Program-made: the position numbers and the translations under genes
In this document: piece after piece, positions 10,486 to 19,468 of the stretch
Layout of the letters: each line of letters begins with the position of its first letter
Numbering within the stretch: the stretch's first letter is position 1
The notes under the pieces: model-generated
The model's database searches: none
Seen by the model: only the letters and a program-made list of their open reading frames with translations
Told to the model about the DNA's origin: nothing
Source of the DNA: Vitrella brassicaformis
Taxonomy: Eukaryota > Sar > Vitrellaceae
NCBI GenBank assembly: GCA_001179505.1
Contig: CDMY01000440.1
Coordinates: 1 to 64,000, forward strand
Direction of reading: 5' to 3'
DNA: 64,000 nucleotides

Positions 10486-10890
10486 GTGCAGGCCATGCTG
10501 ATGGGATGGCCTGGGGATGGCTGCTTCCATACTTGTGTATCGCCCATCAGGGGCATCCTGCATGCTATCGAGCAGCGGGCCCACTCAACTGAACCCTCCC
10601 CGGCAGCTGCCGCTTCGACGCTGTCCAAGTCGGCGAGGCGCCGGGCCAAAAAGAAAGCCCGCAAGGCGGCCGTAGCGGCAGCTGGACAGCAAGAAACCTC
10701 AGCCACCGGAGACGCTGACGACGCCCCTGCACCAGCAGCTGCAGCAGGCGCAGGGGTGTCGTCAGCGCCAGCAGAGGTCACTGCTGCCGACCAGGCCTGC
10801 AAACCCGCTGCCGCTTCCCCTGGGGGCGAGGCCGAGGCCCAGGCTGCCCCTGAGATCGTCCCCAAGAGAGGCATGAGCGACATTCACAAT
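10486..10890 (+). other. Unassigned exon-like open frame, Ala-rich with a basic cluster
   Basis: A codon-like open stretch encodes ILHAIEQRAHSTEPSPAAAA, then SKSARRRAKKKARKAA (NLS-like) and an Ala/Pro/Glu-rich tail. It follows the alveolin/metacaspase relics and may be the end of a mosaic transcript. I do not recognise it and cannot connect it to a start with confidence. Confidence 0.3.
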
Positions 10891-11489
10891 TATGTCGTGT
10901 GCATTCAACCTATGTGTCTGTTGTGGTGTGTCGACAGGCCCGACATCGCTGCGTACATTTTATATCTGTCGGACTCCTTGTCGACAACAACAGCACGGCG
11001 TGTTACCGGTGATGAGCAGGACACCCACACACGACGGCCTGCCTGGAGGCCCACCAACAGCTGACAGGGCGTATGTTCGCAGCCCCCCTTTGTCTTTGTG
11101 TGTAGCGGGTTGGTCTGAGGTTGGAAGTGGGATGACGGTGATGGGTCGTGTGAGCATTGGCCGGCGGTGGGACGAGAGGGAGGGCATGGGAGGTGTGCAA
11201 GGGCAACGACAGCCCTGCAATGTGATGGAAGAAGGTGCGGGAGATCGGTGTCGTTGTCGAAGGCCGTTGCTGCCGTCCTTGGCCACTTGTGCCCGACGGT
11301 ACGTGGAATGTCACAGACGGAAGGCAACGCGGCACCGCCGCAGACATCTTATATGTATGTGTCTCTTCTATGCCGGCTGGTGGTGTGTGGTGTCTCAGGT
11401 CACGAATCGAATCGCTGCCCACACTTAGTGTGCGATGGAGACATCACACACTGTTCCAGCCATGCTGCAGATCAAGACAGACCATTAAG
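10891..11489. other. Intergenic stretch, no gene seen
   Basis: No conserved reading frame or RNA gene was recognised. Open frames on both strands lack family motifs. Confidence 0.5.
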
Positions 11490-12385
11490 AGGGCGGATCA
11501 ACCGGGAGGGTTTGTGTGTGCACACACATGAACCGTGGTGCGACCATCTTCATGATTGAGGACTGACTGCATGTTGTTGTTGCCATATTCTCACGCACCA
11601 TCTTTTCATCCCTTGACCACTCAAATCCCAGGCCCGCTCATGTACACGCACCAACACACACAAACGCCATTCATTTGCCGATCAGTCAGCCAGGCAGGCA
11701 GTCAGCCAGAGACGGAGAAGGAAAGACAGTCGTGGATGCATTGGGCCTTGATAGCTGTGGCGGCTTTGCATCCCGACACAGAAATGAAGAGGCCTAGGCT
11801 GCTCCATTGCCTTCCCTCTAGTTTGATTGACGCATGGCAGCAGCTGCTGCGATTGGCATGGCTTCTGCCGGAGTGTGTATTGGCCGGCCGTGTAACGACT
11901 CGTTACTTGCTCTACAGACACTGCAGTGGCCGGTAGTCGTTGTGTCATCTGTTCTGATGTGGTGCGTGTGGGGAGGCTGGCTTGCGCTCTGTGGGGGGAG
12001 GGGTGTGTGTGTGTGAGTGGGTTTATGTGTGTGTGTGTACTGAATTGGTGGACACAGTTTGGTTGGATGTATCTGAATTCGCCCGCTGTAAGTCAGTGCA
12101 ATTCACACATACGAACATGAACACACGTATTCACATCATGGGACTTTCCTGCAGTCGACACCCAGTCCCTCCAGCCCATCTACTCACATGCCGCCTCAAG
12201 AAGTGATTCCTCCGCCGCAGCTAAGCTAAAAGCACAACTCTCTCGTGCTAGGTTCTTCGCTAACAGCACCACCAGTCGACGAACAGCCTCACCTAAACAT
12301 ACACACACACGCACACACACAAAAATGTCATCAAGGCACTCAATGGATGCACCATTGTGGCTCACTTGTGTGTGTCTCCTCTCCT
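11490..12385. repeat. Segmental duplication, spacer copy 2 (partner 5240-6074)
   Basis: Same block order as 5240-6074, with substitutions, small insertions (about 14 bp near 11870) and CA-repeat length changes. It ends at the stop codon of family copy D, exactly as the partner ends at the stop of copy B. Confidence 0.75.
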
Positions 12386-13856
12386 CTACTCTGGTATTAG
12401 GTGGGCCAGTCCATGTTTGGTCAACAGGGTGCGGACCAGCGGCGTGGTGATGGGGAACCGACCAGAAAGCCGCTGGCTCTCGATCTCCGCCTCGGTTGTG
12501 TAGAGGAAGATGCGGCCGTCGCACAGCACCAGGTAGGCGGCGATGTCGCCCTCCTTAGTGCCCTTGAGGATGATAAATCGCTCCCGCTCATCCCCACCCT
12601 CCCCCTCCTCGTAGACGTAGTCGATGGTGGTGTAGCCTCCGATGGGACCGGTCAGCAGTCGTTGATAGCGCTCATCGCCACAGCCAACTCTCACCCGGAA
12701 TGCCCCCGTCTCGTCCACCCCCTGTTGCTCACACCAGTCGCACAACACCATCCTTCTCATAAAGGCCGTGAATGAGGGGTAGAGCCAGTCACCGTAGCGG
12801 ATGGGCGGGTTGCGGGAGTCATATGTGCGGCCGTAGGGATGGCGGGGAGGGAGGGCGGATTTGGGCACCGTCTCGAACTCCCACCTGCCCTCGTCGTCTC
12901 CGATGCGATACCACTGTCGCGTCACCCCACCGTCCCCCTTCATCGGCTCGTCCGTCTGCCCGCTCCCACCGCCCTCTCCTTCGCTGCCCTCCTCTCCATC
13001 CTCCTGCCAGTCCTCCTTCTTGCCCTCATTGCCCTCCTCGGCCCCATCCACCTTCTCGATCGCCAGACTGGTTCCCCAGTACTTGAGGAGGTGGCCGAAT
13101 GTGCTGTACTGGCGAAGGGCGAGGGGCATGCTGTGGAAGTGGGCCTTGGTGGGCAGGTGGGCCGCCATCCACTCCGGCGACATGATCAGGGGCAGGCCGT
13201 CGGTCAGCTTGTAGATGTCAGCCAGCCGGATGAAGTCGGGCCACTCACACCACACCGCCCCGCCCTGCTCGAGTGCATACGCACACTTGGTGTAGTACTG
13301 GAACGGCCTATCCACGTCGATGAGGCCCCGCAGCGACCGGCGGGTGAGGTCCGTGTCGATGCGGGCCTTCACGAAGGTTTCATCGACGAGCTCGGTGCCG
13401 CAGCTTTTGCTGACTGCTCGTGCTGAGCTGACGGCCACGTCGACGGGCAGGAACCGAGTCACGACGTCACGGTACAGATCCTCGGACAGAGGATTGGCTG
13501 TACCATTGTCCGTGTCGGCTGTGGTGTGTTCGGCGTGAGTGGCGGCGGGATGGGCAGCTGATGGGGAGGGATGGGGGTGTGAGGGAGGGGTGGGGGAGGG
13601 GCTCATCGCCGCCATGCCTTGTGTGATGGCGGTGAGGGCGCCAGAGGCGGCCGAGATGCTGCTCTTGAGGGTGGACCAGTGAGAGGAAGCAGACGGCACC
13701 TGAGGCCATCGACACAGACAGAGAGGAATGAGTCATGGCGGCAGTGATGCTGGCATGTAGCCTCTTACCTTGGCAGCGACATTGGCGACGAACGAGCCTT
13801 CAATGTTCGTCACATCACACCCCACCTGACCAACACCACGGCCGAGCTGTGTGTGT
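12386..13856 (-). CDS. Copy D of multicopy family (short N-terminal type), 5' end in assembly gap
   Basis: The main exon runs from about 13699 to the stop at 12386. In order it shows an amphipathic N-terminal helix (VPSASSHWSTLKSSISAASG), a Pro/Ser/His linker, F-box-like LSEDLYRDVVTRFLPVDVAV, ETFVKARIDTDLTRRSL, FQYYTKCAYALEQGGAVWCE, LPLIMSPEWMAAHLPTKAHF, an acidic tract, NPPIRYGDWLYPSFTAFMRR, GYTTIDYVYEE, RFIILKGTKE, LYTTEAEIES and the tail LAHLIPE. An upstream exon (about 13770-13851) encodes LGRGVGQVGCDVTNIEGSF. The first exons lie in the 300-N gap; copy E shows what they should look like. The frame is open throughout what is visible. Function is unknown. Confidence 0.7.
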
Positions 13857-14156
13857 NNNNNNNNNNNNNNNNNNNNNNNNNNNNNNNNNNNNNNNNNNNN
13901 NNNNNNNNNNNNNNNNNNNNNNNNNNNNNNNNNNNNNNNNNNNNNNNNNNNNNNNNNNNNNNNNNNNNNNNNNNNNNNNNNNNNNNNNNNNNNNNNNNNN
14001 NNNNNNNNNNNNNNNNNNNNNNNNNNNNNNNNNNNNNNNNNNNNNNNNNNNNNNNNNNNNNNNNNNNNNNNNNNNNNNNNNNNNNNNNNNNNNNNNNNNN
14101 NNNNNNNNNNNNNNNNNNNNNNNNNNNNNNNNNNNNNNNNNNNNNNNNNNNNNNNN
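13857..14156. other. Assembly gap of 300 N
   Basis: A run of N of round length, probably a placeholder of unknown true size. It sits between two near-identical duplicates (13600-13856 and 14920-15175), the usual place for a collapsed tandem repeat. Confidence 0.95.
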
Positions 14157-15536
14157 GGGCGGATGAGATGGGCGTGGCGGATGGGCGGATTGTGGGGGTC
14201 ATATGTGTGGCGGTAGGGATGCTGGGGAGGGAGGGAGGGCGGACAGCGGCACCGTCTCGACCGACTCCGATGCGATACCGCTGTCGCGTCACCCCACCGT
14301 CCCCTCCATCTCCCCCGCCCTCCTTCTTGCCATCGTCGGCCTCATCCAGCTTTGTGAGCACCAGACTGGTGCCCTTGCAGTTGAGGAGGTGGCCGAATGT
14401 GCTGTACTGGCGAAGGGCGAGGGGCATGGTGTGGAAGTCGGCCTTGGTGGGCAGGTGGGCCGCCATCCACTGGGGCGACATGATCAGCGGCAGACCAGTC
14501 GAGGGCGTCAGCTTGTAGATGTCAGCCAGCCGAATGAAGTCGGGCCACTCACACCACACCGCCCCGCCATGCTCGAGGGCATACGCGCACTTGGTGTAGT
14601 ACTGAAACGGCCTCTCCACGTCGATGAGGCCCAACAGTGACCGGCGGGTGAGGTCCGTGCCGATGCGGCGCAGCACGAAGTCCTCATTGATGAGCTCGGT
14701 GCCGTAGAACGTGTTGGACGTGCGGGCTGGGCTGATTGCGTCACTGATGGGGAGGAAACCGACAATGTGGTCGCGATAGAGATCTGTCGGCAGGCGGTTC
14801 TCCGTGCGACGAGCCGCGTTGTCAACATCAGCAGCAGCTCCAGTGTGTGTGGTGTGAGTGGGGGCATAGGCACCTGGAGGCGATGGATGGGGGGCTGGGG
14901 GAGGAGTGGGGGGTGGGCGAGTGGCCGCCATGCCTTGTGTGATGGCGGTGAGGGCGCCAGAGGCGGCCGAGATGCTGCTCTTGAGGGTGGACCAGTGAGA
15001 GGAAGCAGACGGCACCTGAGGCCATCGACACAGACAGAGAGGAATGAGTCATGGCGGCAGTGATGCTGGCATGTAGCCTCTTACCTTGGCAGCGACATTG
15101 GCGACGAACGAGCCTTCAATGTTCGTCACATCACACCCCACCTGACCAACACCACGGCCGAGCTGTGTGTGTGGATGTGTATCGTCATCGCGTCCCTCAC
15201 CTGTGTCACTTGTGCCAGCAGTACTGAGAAGCGCCGCTGCACCTCCTCAAAACTAAGACTCCCGCCGGCCGCCTGCACACGGACACAGAAGACACACAGA
15301 GTTGTGATGGCGCACAGAGGGCGGTCAAAGGTGTATGGGACAGACGCCCACCGATGCGTCATGGGCGGCATCTATCGGGTCCTGCGATGACATCCCACTC
15401 ATCTCGTGATCTGACAACACACAGCACATCATCTGTTCATACCATGCTTCGCCCCCATCCTCTCCATCTCCCTCAGCTCACCTGCGGCAGGCGGGCCGTC
15501 GATGCGCCTCCGCTTGGCGCTATCAGCACCAGACAT
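14157..15536 (-). pseudogene. Copy E of multicopy family, 3' end in gap, frame disrupted
   Basis: The full 5' exon set is visible: MSGADSAKRRRIDGPPAA from 15536 (NLS-like), DHEMSGMSSQDPIDAAHDAS (about 15357-15416), AAGGSLSFEEVQRRFSVLLA (about 15201-15272), LGRGVGQVGCDVTNIEGSF (about 15087-15167) and the main exon from 15015. The main exon is in frame through the F-box-like segment (LPTDLYRDHIVGFLPISDAI), GGAVWCEWPDFIRLADIYKL and STFGHLLNCKG. Near 14220-14265 small deletions put ETVPLSALPP and HPYRHTYDPHNPPIRH into different frames. Errors next to the gap could explain this, so pseudogene status is uncertain. It is head-to-head with the gene at 15858. Confidence 0.6.
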
Positions 15537-15857
15537 CTCAAAGACACGCTAATTAATTATCAACAGGCGCCACGAAGCGGAAACGGCGCCTGACGCGTCG
15601 CTGAAGGGCAAGGGGGCGATCCTTTTTCCATCACCAGGGCCGATTAGCGGCTCCTTCCGCCAATGCGCACCGACGCCATCCTTCCTCGCCCTCCTTTGTC
15701 CTCTTCTCCTTCGTCGCCGATCGGATCGCGGTGCGAGCTACCAAATGGAGAAGCGGAGGCGCCGACGGAGAGAGAGCATATGGGAGACCATCTCAACAAC
15801 GACTGAGAATCAAGAAAGATCCTATGTGATCTTGACGCTCCCTCCGATCTGCTCAGC
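15537..15857. promoter_or_regulatory. Divergent promoter region between copy E and the single-exon relative
   Basis: A 321-bp gap between divergent starts at 15536 and 15858. It contains TGCGAGCT at 15732-15739, the reverse complement of the AGCTCGCA motif seen in other divergent gaps, and an AT-rich patch at about 15550-15562. No gene inside. Confidence 0.4.
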
Positions 15858-17030
15858 ATGGCTACTCGGTCTGGTGTGAATCGTGCCCGCACCCCTCCCC
15901 GTGGTGGTGTGTGTTTCTTCTTCGCCCAGCTGGACGGCGCTATCCACCGCATCATCGCCGTCGACATGTGTGACGTGCCCTCCTCCATCGCCCTACGCGC
16001 GACGGACACCACCTCCCGTCGACTGGTGACCCTCACCGCCATGATCCAGCGATTTGACAAGGCCGTCGAAGCCGCGGGGATGCACCGGCTGTTGGACATC
16101 GTCCGCGAGGCTGGCGAGATACCCGACAGACTCAAGGACAGACTGACGCTCTTCGGCTACGTGGTGCAGTCGCTTCATCTGGTGGAGAGCACCAGCCTCT
16201 GGCGGAAGCGATGGGCGCCGGCCATCCATTTCGCGAGCAAGATCGGACTTCTGACAGATCCGCTGCCGCTGACGGTAGATCCTGACGCCTTGGTCGAGCA
16301 CATGTACAGCAGGACGGCCCTCGAGCAGATGCCGCAGGCAGTGGCGCAGTTCGCAGCACTCAGCGGTCAGTTCGCCAATGGCGCAATTCGTCTGACCACA
16401 AACAGCGACTCTCGGCCGGGCGAGTTCTGCATCAGTGATTTTCAGCGATTCCGGTGTCTGCTGCGCCGTGACGAGATGCCGATGGACCACGAATACAGGG
16501 CGGCGTATGACCCGCTCAACCCCGCCGTGGTGCAAGGCGAATCGTACATCTTCTCGAGCTTCTCGGGATTCGCCACCCAGCTCATCTGCCAGTGTCGGAG
16601 GGGCTATGGGAGCGTCTTCCTGCCGCCCCACCTCCAGCACTCGCCCTTCCAGAGGGGGGGGGAGTGCTCCTTCAGCGGCACCGACAGTCGGCATGCCCTC
16701 GCCACTCGCCTGCTCACCCACGCCCCCCTCGCCAGCCACACGACAATCGACTTCCAGAACGGATTCAATCTGCCCAATTTCCCCGAGTTCGTGGCCAGGC
16801 ATCGTTTTGTGGTGCTGGCGGGCGACAAGCTGACGGACCCCTTTGCCGCCTACATAGAGGTGGCCCAAGAGCTCATCACGCGCATTCGCACGGAGATCTA
16901 CACGACCGAACCGAAGGTGGCTGGGGTGAGTGCCGGCATCGTGGGGTTTCCGACGAGTGTGAACGACGCCAGGCGGGTGATGGGAGAGATGGGGGTCAAG
17001 TTGGAAGATTTGCGCATGACACTCAACTAG
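15858..17030 (+). CDS. Divergent single-exon member of the multicopy family
   Basis: A 390-residue uninterrupted frame. It lacks the NLS and coiled-coil exons of the other copies, but motif order aligns along the whole length: LVESTSLWRKRWAPAIHFAS against LEHGGAVWCEWPDFIRLADI; LPLTVDPDALVEHMYSRTAL against LPLIMSPQWMAAHLPTKAHF; QMPQAVAQFAALSGQFAN against TMPLALRQYSTFGHLLN; EYRAAYDPLNPAVVQGESYI with FSSFSGFA against the YDPHNPPIRY...PSFTAFM block; SHTTIDF; RFVVLAGDKLTDPFAAYIEV; EIYTTEPKV. The N-terminal helix region (VPSSIALRATDTTSRRLVTL) sits where the others have the F-box-like segment. No intron-type CA/TG tracts interrupt it. Function is unknown. It could be an ancient intronless paralogue or an old retrocopy. 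Confidence 0.75.
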   Translation: MATRSGVNRARTPPRGGVCFFFAQLDGAIHRIIAVDMCDVPSSIALRATDTTSRRLVTLTAMIQRFDKAVEAAGMHRLLDIVREAGEIPDRLKDRLTLFGYVVQSLHLVESTSLWRKRWAPAIHFASKIGLLTDPLPLTVDPDALVEHMYSRTALEQMPQAVAQFAALSGQFANGAIRLTTNSDSRPGEFCISDFQRFRCLLRRDEMPMDHEYRAAYDPLNPAVVQGESYIFSSFSGFATQLICQCRRGYGSVFLPPHLQHSPFQRGGECSFSGTDSRHALATRLLTHAPLASHTTIDFQNGFNLPNFPEFVARHRFVVLAGDKLTDPFAAYIEVAQELITRIRTEIYTTEPKVAGVSAGIVGFPTSVNDARRVMGEMGVKLEDLRMTLN

Positions 17031-17269
17031 ACACTCTGAGGGGCTGGGGTGGCTGGGTTCTGTGTGAATGTGAGGTTGTTCGGTGACTTTATGTGGGCGC
17101 GTGGGGATCAGTGTCGGTGCATCTGTCTGTTGGACGCGTATTTGCAAGGCCGTGTGTGCCTTTCTTTGAGAAACGCGGTGCCGTGCGTATGAGCGACTGC
17201 GTGTGTACATGAACAAACGTACATACAATCGATTCGGTGCTCGGTTTCCATTGCGACCCATCACGCATC

Positions 17270-19278
17270 TCACTCCGCCTGTATGATCCTTTTCTCACAC
17301 AAATCTGACAGGCCCGACTCACTCATGCCCAATAACCCAGCCAAGATCTCCTTCGTGTGCTCGCCCAACCGCGGACCGGCCCAGTTTGTCTGCCCAGGGG
17401 TCTTCGTGAGCTTGGGGGGGATGGCGGGGATCTTCAGGGGCTCTTGCGTCGGCCCCGTGTGGACCTGCTCGAACATGCCCCTTGCGATGTAGTGCGGGTC
17501 GGAACACATGTCACGCACCTGCCGAGCAACCCCCCACACATCCATGAGGGCCGTGGACGAATGTGTTGTCGTGAGTCTCTAGACCGACCGAGTAGATGGT
17601 TCCGACCGGCACACTGACCAATCCAGCCTCGAGTATCTGCTGCACCTCATGAGACGCTAGTGTTGACGTCCACGCGGCGATGGCGCCGTCCACCTCCTGC
17701 ATGGAACCATGGCGGAAGGACAGGCAGACGAGCAGCAAATGAATGCATGTACTGCCTGCAAGCACCACTGCGCACCTCCTGGTGTGTGACGCGTCCCTCG
17801 TTGGAAGCCAGTCGGGGATCATCAGCAAGGTCGTGTCGACCGGCGGCAACCATCAGCCGCTTGAAGAGGGAATCACTGATAAGCAACACAAGTCACACAT
17901 ACAGAGACATCCGTAGACACCTGCGCCAACGCACCGTTGTACCCGTTCGCTCCGATGACAACCCAGTGTCCGTCCTTGCAGGGGTAGGTGCCTGTCGGCA
18001 CTATACCTGCACACACCACAGATGCACGCTCATGCGTCATTCATGCACTCACATGCGCATCATGCTGCTGCTGCTGCTGTGTCGGAGGCCAGCTAACCCA
18101 CCCACCTGTGACGGTTGTCCCTGCCGGCTCTCTGACCTCCCCCAGCCGGTCATATTCGGGTACACACGCTTCCATCAAGCCGAAAACCGATTCATAGATC
18201 GCACAGTCGACGTCCTGACCCTCACCCACGCCACCAGTTGCCGACGCCTTCTGCCGGCTCAGCAAGGCTAGCAGCACCCCTAGAGCCGCGTTCTGTGCCG
18301 CTAAGGTGTCACCGATAGACAGGTTCGGCCGAATCGGGGGCCCGCCAGGCATGCCATTCACGTATCTAAAGCCCCCGAACGCCTCGCACACTGATGCGAA
18401 TCCGGGCTTGCTGCGATAGGGCCCCGTCTGTCCATAGCCACTGATGCGAGCGACGATGAGAGATGGGTGGCTCTCCCGCAGGGTCGTCGGGCTCATATGC
18501 CATTTCTCCAAGCTGCATCGAATCAATGGAATCAATGCAAACAAGCTGGCATGAACATCCGTCCCTCGATTCATCAGCACTACCTGGCACCCTACGTGCC
18601 AGGTTTGAAGTTCTCCACGAGTACGTCGCACTTGGCGACCAGCTGACGAATGATATCGCGGCCTTCGTCTTGGCGGAGGTCGACGGCTAAGGATTTCTTG
18701 TTGCGTGCGATAGAGTACCACCACAACGACGTCCCTGGAGGAAGAGTGACAGACAAGCCGTGTGCCCCTGAGGCTCCGCCCCTCTTCCCTCAGGTCCTAC
18801 CCGTTTCATCCAGCTTCCGCCATTTCCTACACAGATTCAGCCATCCATCCATCGCCCCCATCTATGCATCACTCTCCGCCGCACACCTGATGCCATCTCC
18901 CAGCCCTGGTGGCTCGACTTTGATGACGTCGGCACCCCAATACGCCAACAGAGCACCTGTCCACCCTCCTGAAAAGCAAACGAAGGACGAACGAAACCAA
19001 AAGCACATGATTCCATTGCAGAAGTCAGTACGACGATGCAATTGCGACGATTCATTGCACAGCCTCTCCCTCCACATACCTGCAATGAACTGGCTCAGCT
19101 CCAGCACCTGGTTCAGTTCGAGAACACACAGATCAACAAAGAGGGAAGCATGATGAGTCGAAAGGCGCTTACTCTGATTCCCGAAAGCGGCCTCTTGGCG
19201 GACATCCTTCGCAAGAAGACGTGAACGCGCACGCAGTGCGTTGGAGGCAAACCAAAGGATGAGATCTATATAGATCAC
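17270..19278 (-). CDS. Family III CoA-transferase (CaiB/BaiF type)
   Basis: Family III enzymes move CoA between carboxylic acids, or epimerise acyl-CoAs. Exons join as: VLELSQFIAG; GGWTGALLAYWGADVIKVEP then PGLGDGIR; TSLWWYSIARNKKSLAVDLR, then DIIRQLVAKCDVLVENFKPG; LIVARISGYGQTGPYRSKPG; NLSIGDTLAAQNAALGVLLA, where the Asp of I-G-D is the expected catalytic acid; QDVDCAIYESVFGLMEACVP; GIVPTGTYPCKDGHWVVIGA; SDSLFKRLMVAAGRHDLADD; EVQQILEAGLVSVPVGTIYS; and the end SDPHYIARGMFE...LGEHTKEILAGLLGMSESGL. The overall pattern resembles the mitochondrial succinate-hydroxymethylglutarate CoA-transferase group, but substrate cannot be read from sequence. The first exon and start (MIYIDLILWFASNALRARSR, possibly a targeting sequence) are uncertain. 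Head-to-head with the gene at 19469. Confidence 0.8.
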
Positions 19279-19313
19279 ATGATCCGATGCCTCCTCGTGA
19301 GGCCAGTACCTCT

Positions 19314-19327
19314 AAGCTCGCATGCGA
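19314..19327. promoter_or_regulatory. AAGCTCGCA motif overlapping palindrome TCGCATGCGA
   Basis: AAGCTCGCA at 19314-19322 overlaps the perfect 10-bp palindrome TCGCATGCGA (19318-19327), between the divergent starts at about 19278 and 19469. It contains GCATGC, a core recognised by some ApiAP2 factors in apicomplexans (known elsewhere; relevance here is inference). Confidence 0.45.
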
Positions 19328-19468
19328 TCCCCAGCGCCTTTCCTTCCCTTCCCTCCCTTTTCCCTGTACCCATAAACAAAGTGTGCTCTCATCTAAGCAA
19401 CCCATCTTTTTTTTCGGCGCCGCACCGTGCCCCCAACCGCTGCCATCGCATGCATCCGTACGAATGAA

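Noticed and set aside
13735-14518. Long open frames across the N run
   Set aside because: They are open only because N positions translate to X. No protein should be called across a gap.
15993-17273. Minus-strand frame of 426 codons opposite 15858-17030
   Set aside because: Shadow of the plus-strand gene, whose motifs match the family. The antisense frame has no recognisable domain.
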